Source: a virus. From it: a stretch of DNA of 49,730 nucleotides. Within the stretch, counting starts at the first letter, position 1. Each line of letters begins with the position of its first letter. This document shows positions 31,734-40,800 of this stretch, one piece after another. Location of the stretch: positions 1 to 49,730 of the IMG/VR virus record IMGVR_UViG_3300032246_001124. One strand, given 5' to 3'. A program made the translations under genes and the position numbers. The notes below the pieces were generated by a model, which did not search any database, was not told where the DNA came from, and saw only the letters and a program-made list of their open reading frames with translations.

Positions 31734-32410
31734 TGAATATTGTTATGAACACTACAAACCTTGAAAAAATCATTAGCAATGCCATTGATTACTCTGTTGG
31801 ATTCTTAGATGGTGCACAAAAAGGAAAGAGTATATTTTTAAAAAATCTTGGTAATAGTGTAGTCGGAATATTAAAAGACTACATAGATGTTGAGGCAAGA
31901 TCTAACCCTCAAGCACTTCATCATATATATGAATGGTACCAAACTGGTAGCCCAAAGGCAAGACTCTATGATTTTAATTATACTGTTAGTAATGTAGGAC
32001 TTTCATTTAAATCAAACTTTAAACAGTCAAAAAGTCTACCATCTGGATCCTCCGTTCCATTTGAGAACAAGGCAAAAGTTATGGAAGATGGAATTCCAGT
32101 AACAATATCCCCAAGAAAATCAGACGTACTTGTTTTTGAAGCAAATGGACAAACAGTTTTTACAAAAAAAAATATAGATGTTCAAAATCCTGGAGGAACA
32201 CAAGTTCAGGGTTCATTTCAAAAAGTTGCAGATGAATTTTTTCGTGTATATTTTAAGCAATCATTTTTAAAGTCATCTGGCTTGTACTCTTATATAAAAA
32301 AACCAGTGCTTTATAAACAAAACTTCCGTACTGGTTCAAGAGTAGGAAGATCCGCTGGAGTTGAAACGGGATTTAAATGGATTGCAAACGCACATATTGG
32401 GGTAGAATAG
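31733..32410 (+). CDS. Neck or tail-completion protein candidate (gp10-like position)
   Basis: The 225-aa protein has 'NAIDYSVGFLDGAQKGKSIFLKNLGNSVVGILKDYIDVEAR' near 17-57, then a beta-rich part with 'FTKKNIDVQNPGG' and 'VADEFFRVYFKQSFLKSSG'. HK97 gp10-type neck proteins have a short helical part and strands in this order and occur at this place. It overlaps the preceding gene by one base; the internal ATG at 31745 is an alternative start. Four bases separate its stop from the next ATG. Confidence 0.55.
   Translation: MNIVMNTTNLEKIISNAIDYSVGFLDGAQKGKSIFLKNLGNSVVGILKDYIDVEARSNPQALHHIYEWYQTGSPKARLYDFNYTVSNVGLSFKSNFKQSKSLPSGSSVPFENKAKVMEDGIPVTISPRKSDVLVFEANGQTVFTKKNIDVQNPGGTQVQGSFQKVADEFFRVYFKQSFLKSSGLYSYIKKPVLYKQNFRTGSRVGRSAGVETGFKWIANAHIGVE
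32403..32408 (+). promoter_or_regulatory. Weak -10 box, possibly for a leaderless 32415 gene
   Basis: TAGAAT at 32403-32408 lies six bases before ATG 32415 and overlaps the end of the preceding gene. No TG extension is present. It could be chance. Confidence 0.35.
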
Positions 32411-32414
32411 TATC

Positions 32415-32957
32415 ATGGTATCAACAGTAGCAGAAGAGACAGGCTTTCCACCAATATTTATTAATAAGTATATTGTTGCCCAACTTAAAGAATTTGGCAT
32501 AGTAACTGGAATTGAGGGTATAGACCCAATCGTTCCAGTCCAATCTACCAACCTAGACGATCTCTTTGGAGAAATTACGGTAACTGGAGATGCATTTTTA
32601 ATAGCATATGACAGACTAGCAAGATATAGACCACAGACAATGTACAGACAGAAAAGAGAACAATTAGTTTATACGATCCACTCGTCTAGCGATGCCCAAG
32701 GGTTTGATATAGCCAGAATTATTTCGGCTGCCCTAGATAGGGAAGACTCAGCAGCACAAGATGTGAATAACTGGCTTATTAATAATCTAGATCAAGTTCC
32801 AGCCTTAAATGTATTTTTTCATCGTTTTAAGGTTTTTCAAATTGACGAAACAAGAGACATAGTTGAATTAGGATCCATCAAGTTCAACTGGCGAGGTAAA
32901 CTAATAATCGAGTATGATTACCATACTAAAGATTCAGACACCCCAAAATACACTTAA
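32415..32957 (+). CDS. Tail terminator protein candidate
   Basis: The 180-aa protein contains 'FPPIFINKYIVAQLKEFG' near 11-28 and an alternating strand-helix body ending in IVELGSIKFNWRGKLIIEYDYH. The size, the order (after neck, before major tail tube) and the alpha-beta layout fit the tail terminator that caps the tube. It has no strong ribosome binding site and starts four bases after the preceding stop, so coupling or a weak leaderless promoter drives it. Assignment rests mainly on synteny. Confidence 0.55.
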   Translation: MVSTVAEETGFPPIFINKYIVAQLKEFGIVTGIEGIDPIVPVQSTNLDDLFGEITVTGDAFLIAYDRLARYRPQTMYRQKREQLVYTIHSSSDAQGFDIARIISAALDREDSAAQDVNNWLINNLDQVPALNVFFHRFKVFQIDETRDIVELGSIKFNWRGKLIIEYDYHTKDSDTPKYT

Positions 32958-32960
32958 AAA

Positions 32961-32990
32961 CGCTGTTATAATTAATCTGAGGAAACAGCG
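32961..32990 (+). promoter_or_regulatory. Promoter of the major tail gene inside an inverted repeat
   Basis: TG, T, TATAAT at 32967-32972 lies within CGCTGTT (32961-32967) ... AACAGCG (32984-32990), a perfect seven-base inverted repeat that flanks the -10 box. The repeat may be an operator. The leader before ATG 33034 has AGAGGTG. Confidence 0.55.
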
Positions 32991-33033
32991 CCAAACAACT
33001 TAATAACCCTATTTAAGAAAAAGAGGTGAATAA

Positions 33034-33672
33034 ATGGCTAATTACAGTCGTGGTACATCAACCAACATTATCGTTGGTGCAGCAGCACTATTCGTTTGTG
33101 ATACAACTTTGGATGCCGCATCATTAACTGCTCCTGAGTCTGCAAAGACTTTTAGAGACACACTTACTAACGATGCTGACTATACAAACGTTGGTTATAC
33201 AATGAACGGTCTTGAACTGCAGTTTCAACCTGACTTCGGTGAAGTTAAAGTTGACCAGATTCTTGACGTTGCAAAACTTTACAAGCAGGGAATGCAGGTT
33301 TCATTAAAGACAGCATTTGCTGAAGCAACACTAGAGAATCTTCTACTTGCTTTGGCTTATACCGAGTCCAAGATTTCAGGAACAAAGTCATCTTCAGCAG
33401 GACGAGCACTTAACCTTTCTGCAGGAGATATTGGCGAATGTCCAGTTGAACGTGGTATCGTTGCAGTAGGCCCAGGAACTGGCGATTGCGTCAATTCTGC
33501 TTACGTAGAGCGTGTCTATACAGCATACCGTGCACTTTCAATTGATAATGTTACAGTATCTGCAAAGCGTGATGAGGCTTCAATGTTTGAAGTTTCATTC
33601 CGTCTACTTCCAGAAGATACTTCTGGTTCATATGGTAAGATCGTAGATCGTACCTGGACACCAGCATCATAA
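33034..33672 (+). CDS. Major tail tube protein
   Basis: The 212-aa protein builds the tail tube. It starts ANYSRGTSTNIIVGAAALFV and is beta-rich, with 'TMNGLELQFQPDFGEVKVDQILDVAKLYKQGMQVSLKTAFAEATLENLLLALAY' near 60-112 and a conserved end 'VSAKRDEASMFEVSFRLLPEDTSGSYGKIVDRT' near 175-210. The size, own promoter, strong terminator and place before the tail chaperones agree with the tube protein. GAGGTG precedes the ATG. Like the capsid gene, it shows third-base choices of a highly expressed gene. Confidence 0.8.
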   Translation: MANYSRGTSTNIIVGAAALFVCDTTLDAASLTAPESAKTFRDTLTNDADYTNVGYTMNGLELQFQPDFGEVKVDQILDVAKLYKQGMQVSLKTAFAEATLENLLLALAYTESKISGTKSSSAGRALNLSAGDIGECPVERGIVAVGPGTGDCVNSAYVERVYTAYRALSIDNVTVSAKRDEASMFEVSFRLLPEDTSGSYGKIVDRTWTPAS

Positions 33673-33692
33673 TTTAATAAATTATACAACTA

Positions 33693-33727
33693 GCCCACTG
33701 CTCACAAGGCAGTGGGTTTTGTTGTTT
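33693..33727 (+). terminator. Intrinsic terminator after the tail tube gene
   Basis: CCCACTGC (33694-33701), loop TCACAAG, GCAGTGGG (33709-33716), then TTTTGTTGTTT. A perfect eight-base stem. Confidence 0.9.
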
Positions 33728-33741
33728 AATAAGGTGTTTTA

Positions 33742-33750
33742 TGGTAGAAT
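33742..33750 (+). promoter_or_regulatory. Extended -10 promoter of the first chaperone, leaderless type
   Basis: TG, G, TAGAAT at 33745-33750, nine bases before ATG 33760. No Shine-Dalgarno sequence lies between. Confidence 0.6.
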
Positions 33751-33759
33751 AGAATTCAC

Positions 33760-34470
33760 ATGGCTACAACAATATATAACAGCGCTATTATTCATTTGTT
33801 TGATGGCACAGAATTAGAGATTATTCCATTAAAGATTAAATATCTTCGTGAGTTTATGGATGCATTTGAGCATGTCAAAAACACAAAAGGTGATGACGAA
33901 GCAATAGAAAAACTTGTAGAATGTGTAAGAATCTGCATGAAACAATACTATCCAAGAATATCCAGATCTATTGAAGACATAGAAGACAGTGTTGACATGA
34001 GGACTATCTATACTATTTTAGACATTGCAGCAGGAATAAAAATCAATAAACAATCCGAGGAACCTGTTAAAGATCAGGCAGAACGCAATGGCGATACCTG
34101 GGCAACTCTTGATTTAGCAAAACTAGAATCTGAGGTTTTTTTGTTGGGAATTTGGAAAGACTACCAAGAATTAGAAAAATCTTTATCAATGGCAGAGTTG
34201 ATGGCAACACTAGAAAGTAGCAGAGAACTTGATTATAATGAAAAAAAGTTTTTGGCTGCAATTCAGGGAGTTGACTTAGATAAAGAATCTGGCAGCGACA
34301 AAGGCCAGAAAGAATGGGAAGACATGAAGGCTAGAGTATTTTCTGGCGGAGCAACATCTGATGCAAATGATGTTCTTGCTTTGCAAGGAGCAAATGCTGA
34401 AAAAGTAGGGTTTGGAATTGGGATGGGTCTTGACTATGAAGACGGTAGAGACCCCTCTCTTATGCTATAA
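33760..34470 (+). CDS. Tail assembly chaperone, long (G-T type, no frameshift)
   Basis: The 236-aa protein has an N-terminal G-type domain (about 1-96) with LFDGTELEIIPLKIKYLREFMDAFEHV and LVECVRICMKQYYP, and a C-terminal T-type domain (about 105-236) with 'TWATLDLAKLESEVFLLGIWKDYQELEKSLSMAELMATLE'. Other phages make this fusion by a -1 frameshift from two overlapping genes; here one continuous frame encodes it. Its N-terminus is paralogous to the separate short chaperone at 34497. The protein should hold the tape measure protein in place for tube assembly. The message is probably leaderless. Confidence 0.75.
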   Translation: MATTIYNSAIIHLFDGTELEIIPLKIKYLREFMDAFEHVKNTKGDDEAIEKLVECVRICMKQYYPRISRSIEDIEDSVDMRTIYTILDIAAGIKINKQSEEPVKDQAERNGDTWATLDLAKLESEVFLLGIWKDYQELEKSLSMAELMATLESSRELDYNEKKFLAAIQGVDLDKESGSDKGQKEWEDMKARVFSGGATSDANDVLALQGANAEKVGFGIGMGLDYEDGRDPSLML

Positions 34471-34471
34471 T
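34463..34471 (+). promoter_or_regulatory. Extended -10 promoter of the short chaperone
   Basis: TG, C, TATAAT at 34466-34471, overlapping the stop of the preceding gene. The leader has AGGAGG (34488-34493) before ATG 34497. Confidence 0.65.
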
Positions 34472-34496
34472 TAACATAGCCTAAATAGGAGGAAAA

Positions 34497-34829
34497 ATGG
34501 CAACAACAGTACATGAGGGTGAAGAACTTATCCTAATGGATGGCTCAAAGATCAAGGTTCGTCCCTTGAAGATTTCTTTGCTACGTCCATTTATGAAGAA
34601 GTTCGAACAGGTAGCGGCAGTGGCAGAAGATAACGAAAAGTCTATGACTCTTCTTATTGAATGCGTACAAATTGCTATGGAACAATACAATCCAGATCTT
34701 GCAAAAGATCTCAAGGCTCTAGAAGATATTCTAGACCTTCCAACAGTTTACAAGGTAATTGAAGCGGCCTCTGGCGTTAAACTTACTGATGCAAATTCTT
34801 TGCTGAACACAGTTCTTGCAAACAATTAA
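34497..34829 (+). CDS. Tail assembly chaperone, short (G type)
   Basis: The 110-aa protein aligns with the first half of the 33760 product: MATT, LxxxDGxxIxVxPLKIxxLRxFMxxFExV, LIECVQIAMEQYNP, LDLPTVYKVIEAASGVK. It lacks the T domain, and no overlapping open frame after it would give one. It should be the G chaperone, made in excess over the G-T form. A strong AGGAGG precedes it and its own promoter lies in the previous gene's end. The tape measure gene begins 17 bases later. Confidence 0.75.
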   Translation: MATTVHEGEELILMDGSKIKVRPLKISLLRPFMKKFEQVAAVAEDNEKSMTLLIECVQIAMEQYNPDLAKDLKALEDILDLPTVYKVIEAASGVKLTDANSLLNTVLANN

Positions 34830-34846
34830 ATAAAGAGGTGACATAG

Positions 34847-37800
34847 ATGAGTGATGTTAATGCCAATATTGGCGTACAAATTGATACGTCGTCCGCATTA
34901 GCAGAACTCAAAAATCTACAGCGTCAACTTGCAAATTTTCATGCATCAATAGCAAAAACCAGTGCCGCTGCAACGGCAGCGCAAAAGGGATTACAAACTA
35001 ATCTCTTAAATTCTATCAATGCTACAGGGCAGTTTACTGCCACAATGGGCAATGTTAGAACATCTACGGAGTCATTTACTCACGCATTAGAGTCTAATAA
35101 ACTTTCGATGCGTGAGTATTTCCGTTATGCTGGCGGGGCATCAAAAACTTTTGGAAGACTATTTAAACAAGAGTTTGACACAATTGGCAAAGTAGCAGAA
35201 GATCGTGTTAAGAAAATGCAGACCCAGTATATCAAGATGGGTCGTGATGCTAACGGTGCTATAAAGGCAATGGCTATTACACCACAAACCTTAAACATGA
35301 ATGACTATGCTACTAAAACAGCAATGGCAGCACAAAAGCAAGCATTGTTTAATCAGGTAGTTAGACAAGGATCAACAAGTCTTTTAAATTTTGGTAAGAA
35401 CACACAGTGGGCAGGCCGCCAACTTATGGTTGGTTTTACAATTCCTCTTGCATACTTTGGCACAACTGCTTCTAAAGTGTTTATGGATCTTGAGGCTCAA
35501 GCAGTTAAGTTTAAACGTGTTTATGGAGATATGTTCACCACAACAGAACAAACAAATAAGGCTCTGGCAGATGTTCAAGCACTTGCAGAGGGATTTACTA
35601 AATATGGTGTTGCTGTTAGCAAGACAATGGACATGGCATCCCAAGCCGCAGCAATGGGTAAGACTGGGGCAGACCTTACAGCACAAGTTGCACAGGCAAC
35701 AAGACTTGCAGTTTTGGGTAACGTAGAACAGTCTCAGGCTCTTGAAACAACCGTATCACTTACTAATGCTTTTGGTATAGCAGCAGAAGATCTCGGAAAG
35801 AAAATCAACTTTCTTAACGCTGTAGAAAACCAAACTGTTGTATCAATTGAAGATTTAACTATTGCTATTCCAAAAGCAGGACCAGTTGTCAAACAACTTG
35901 GTGGAAATGTAGAAGACTTGGCCTTCTTCCTTACAGCAATGAAGGAAGGCGGAATTAATGCATCAGAAGGCGCTAACGCACTTAAGTCTGGACTTGCATC
36001 TTTAATTAATCCAAGCAAAAAAGCAAGTGAAATGCTTGCAGGTCTTGGCATAAATATTAAGGGTATTGTTGAAGCAAATAAAGGTGATCTTAAAAACACA
36101 GTAATAGGATTTGCACAAGCCTTAGATACACTTGCACCACTTGAAAGATCAAGAGCAATTGAACAACTATTTGGTAAGTTTCAGTTTGCTCGTCTATCAA
36201 CATTATTTCAGAATATTACTAAAGACGGAACACAGGCAAGTAAAGTTTTACAACTTACTGGAGCATCAGTAGAAGAACTTGCAATCTTATCTGAACGAGA
36301 ATTAAAAACAGTAGAAAATGCTGTTGGTACAAAATTTAAGGGTGCAATTGAAGAACTAAAATTGGCTATTGCCCCAATTGGAAAAACGTTTTTACAGGCT
36401 GTAACCCCAATTGTTGAAGTAATTGGAAAACTTCTTGATAAGTTTAATGGTTTGGGAGATGGTACAAAGAAATTTATAGTAATTGCAACTACACTTGTTG
36501 GAATTATTGGCCCAACTCTTTTGATGACTTTTGGTCTTGTTGCTAATGGCGTAGCAAATATTATTAAGTTATTTCTTGCACTTCGTGGTGGATTCTTAAA
36601 ACTAGGAGGAAACAGCAAAGTTCTTGCAGAGCAAACAAACTATCTTAATACAGAGCAACTAGAATCTGCAACGGTAGCAGCATCACTTAATCAAGCACAT
36701 ACAAGACTTACTCAATCTTTTACAGCAGAATCTTCAGCAGTAAAAGCATTAAGAAATGCATACATTGAAGCAACTGTAGCAGCAGCAAACTTTGCTAGAG
36801 CAAATCCAGGCATGATGATGATGCCAAAGTCTGCAGGCAAAGGACCAAAGAAATTTGCTGGAGGAACAACTTATGTTCCAGGAACAGGAAACAAAGATAC
36901 AGTGCCTTCTGTGCTTACCCCTGGAGAAGCAGTTATTCCAAAAAATATAGCACAAGATCCAAGGTTTCAACCAATTATTGATGCAATGGTTAATGGAAAA
37001 CTACAAGCATTTGATAATGGTACTAGCAATGCTCAGCCATTTGGAAACTCACCAAAGTTTGAACCAAAAATAGATTTAAGTGGAGCACCAGCCTCCGCTG
37101 CTAGAAGTAGTGGTAGTTACACAAGAACACATCAATTAATTATGGATAAAATGAATAATGCACAAGTTACTTCAGATGGTGTCGTTAGATTTGGTGGTAA
37201 AGCATATCCTACAACAAGTCAAAAAACTGCACTTGCTCTTAAAAAAAGAATTGAACAACTTATTGCAGATGGATATCAAACAGAAAAAATTGTAAGTGCT
37301 TTAGATAGAAATGTTGAACGTGGTCGACCAATGACTGCTTCACAACTTGACAGAAGACTTTCTATTGGTAGAGGCTCATCAACTGGAACATCTGCACCAT
37401 CATCAATTAGAAATCTTGCCAAGCAGTCTCAATCAGGCTTTATGTCAGAAACTCGTGCTATTAAAGAAGCATTAAGTAAACAAGGTGTTGTTTTAACTCC
37501 AGCACAAGAAAAGAATTTATTTAATGTTCAAGCATCTCATATTGAAGAAACAAGAAATGCTGGTGTTAAAGAGTGGAAGGCTAATAACCTTGTTGCCGAT
37601 TTAGGATATGTTAATAATTATATAAACACTGTAAAGGGTAAACTTGGAACAGATTTGCTTAAAATGTCTGATACAGAATTACAAAAACTTGGTATTGATA
37701 GAAAAGAACTTCAAAAATTACAGGCTGGAACACATCCAACTACAGCAAGTGCAGCAACAACACTAAGGGCTATTGCTCAGTATGACTCAATTCGTAATCC

Positions 37801-40800
37801 AGGATCATATCAAGCAAAAGCCGTAGTTGCTGGATTAGAGCATAGATCTAAGACTGGTTTCTACGCACAACCAATGAAGACATTAGCAGAAACCCAGCCA
37901 ATTTCAAGCAGGGTAGAAAAAGCAATAAAATCTAGAGCAGACCTACTAGAGCAAGAACAAAATGCAAAAGCAGGTAATGATTCTGAGCAGTTAATGAAAC
38001 AAATAGATAAAAACATAAGAAAGACTGCTTTAGGAAAACAAGCACCAACAAATTTTGGAACTCAAATATCTCCAACAACTGGGCACAGTTTTCCAGTTAA
38101 AGGTTTGGGTGGTATTTATCAAAAACCAGATGGCACCAAAGTATTTGTTAAGCCAGTTATGGATGAAAAGGCTGCGCTTGCTGAGCAAAGAGCAACAATA
38201 ATTGCAAGAGAAGCACATGGACTAAATTCTCCTAAGCAAGAAATTAAAACTATGGTTGATCCAACAGATCCAACAGGTAGAAGAAAACTCATAGTATTAG
38301 AATCTGCATTTGATCCTAAATTTGATCCTAATAATATGACTAACAAATTTACCAAAGATGAATACTTTAAACAACTTGTTGCTGCAAATCTTCGTGGAGA
38401 TAAAGATTTAGGGAAAGGCAATCTTTCTGGAAATGTTCTTGCTGACGTTGGAACAGCAGGAGTTTTTGAAAAGGCTTCTGGAAGTAGAGATTTTGCTAAA
38501 ACTATGCCATCTATGGCAGAGCAGGCAAAAATTAACTTACTTGGAGTAAAGGGTGGAGCAAAAAAATTCTTTGCAGAATCTACACTTAGTGTTCCTCAAG
38601 GAATGACTGCAGACGAATATCATAACAGAATGATAAAAGAAATTGATACAGTCCTTCCAAAATTAAAATCAACAATTTCTAAATTTGATTTAAATCCTGC
38701 CGAAAAAGAAGTTTACTCTGGAATGATTACAAGGCTTGAAGAGGGAAAGAAAGTTAACTGGAGAGAGTTTCATAAGATACATTCTTCTGTTCTTGCAACT
38801 AAAAAAGAAGCACTACAAGATAAAAAAACAGGACAGATAACACCAATTAAGGGTAAGTCAAAACCTAACAATATTGTTTCAAGTACTGGCAAAGCATCAG
38901 ATAGAGTAATGACTCAAGTTCCTCCAGGAAAAAAAATTGTTCAAAAACCAAGAGGATTTATTAGTTCTCGCTTTGGAGGCAAGGTTACGCTTCCAGGTTA
39001 TGCAGATGCCCCTGCTGCAACTGGGGTAAGTGTTGGAGATATTTCTCAATCACAAAGATTATCAAGAGCACAACTACTTGCTGCTACAGAAAAAATAAGT
39101 TTAACGCAAGCCAAAAAAAGAATTGCAGCAGAATCAAAACTAACATCATCAATGCAAGAAAGTACTAAAGCACAATTAACTGCAAAAGAAAAAGTCCAAC
39201 AGTTTAGTAATAAAGCAGGTTTAGGCATTGGAGCAATGAGCGGTTTAACAATTGCTGCTTCATTTGCTGGAGGAAGCATTGGAGAACTTGCTCAAAAGAT
39301 TATGCCGTTTGTATTTGGTTTACAGGGCATTGTTGCACTTCTTCCAATGCTAATGAACCCTTGGGTTGCACTAGTTGCAGGCATAACTACCCTAGTTGTT
39401 GGAGCAAAACTTATTGATTCTAATAATAAAAAGATGGCACAAAAACAATCGGACTATATTGATTCAATTTCTGCAACTACAAATAAAATGCAAAAAGTTG
39501 GAGAGATTACTGGTAAGGTTGGTGCTTCTGAATTAATGGCTAGACGCAGAGCAGATTCTTCTCCAGATGCATTTAGCAAGCAATATAATCGTGCAGGGCA
39601 ACAATTTGGAACTAACTTTATGGGTTCTGAAATTGGTAAAGAAATATCTAAAGGATTTTCTGATAACTTGCTTAATGGTAGATCTAGTGCAGTAAAACAA
39701 TTTGCTTTACAGTTATCTAGTTATGTGTCTGATGGGGTTATTAATGGAGTACAGGCAGGAGATATTGCTAGACAAATAGCAGTTGATTTCCAAGACATGA
39801 CTTTATACCCTGCCATCATTGGAGAACTTACAAGTATTATTGGGCCTGATGGCGCTGACATCCTAAAAGATCCATTAAAGATTAGAATAAAAATAATTAA
39901 TGAGCAGTCTGCTTTTGCTGGACTTACTTCAGAAGGAATTTTAGGAAATAAAGGTAATGGCATTGGAACACTTGCATCATTTGGAGGAGGATCATCCAAT
40001 AGAATTGGATTGACTACAAAATCTGCAGCAGCAGCCTCAGCAGCATATTCTCAAACATTAGAGTTGGCAAAAGCACAAGTTGATGCTACAGAAGTTCAAT
40101 ACCAAAAAGACTTGCAAGTTCTACAAACAAAGAAAAATATTGCAAAAACAGAACAGGATAGGGTTGCTGCACAAAAAGAAATCGATACCTTGACCAATAA
40201 AAATAAAGAAGATAATGTTAAACTTGGTGTAGAAATAGCCAAAATATTAAAAGATCAAGAAAAAGCATTTGATAAAACTTCAAGAAAAGAACAGGGCTTA
40301 TTGCCTGGACAAATTAATTATGCACAAAATGCATTTATTGAAGCAAGCAAAAAGCAAGTTACAACAAAGTTTAAGGGAACACAATTAGAAAATCAAGTTC
40401 CCGCATTTTTAGAAACAACTAAAAACCTTGCAAGCAAAGATTTAGAGATTAAGATTAATGCTATTGCAGCATCAGGAACTAATCCAGTATTACTTACAGG
40501 ATTAATGCAAATGTTTAAAGGTGATGAAAAAACATTAAACAAACAAATAGATTTGGGCATTGCCACAAGAGGTGTAGATGAAACTGTTGCGCTTATTGGA
40601 AGCCTTGGAAATATTAAAGATGAAAAACTTCAAAAAGAACTTTTTGTAAAAATTAATGCTGTGCAAGATAAGGGTAAATTTGGAGACCTTCAGTCTACAC
40701 TTACAAAGATATCTGAAATGACTGGAAAAGATTTTAATATTAATACATATCTTAAAGTTAATGGTTTTGCTAAACTTGATGCTCTTTCAAAAGTGCTTAG

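Noticed and set aside
33760-34829. Programmed frameshift between the two chaperone genes
   Set aside because: The long gene is continuous, the two are separated by 26 bases and their N-terminal halves are homologous, so they are paralogues rather than a split pair.
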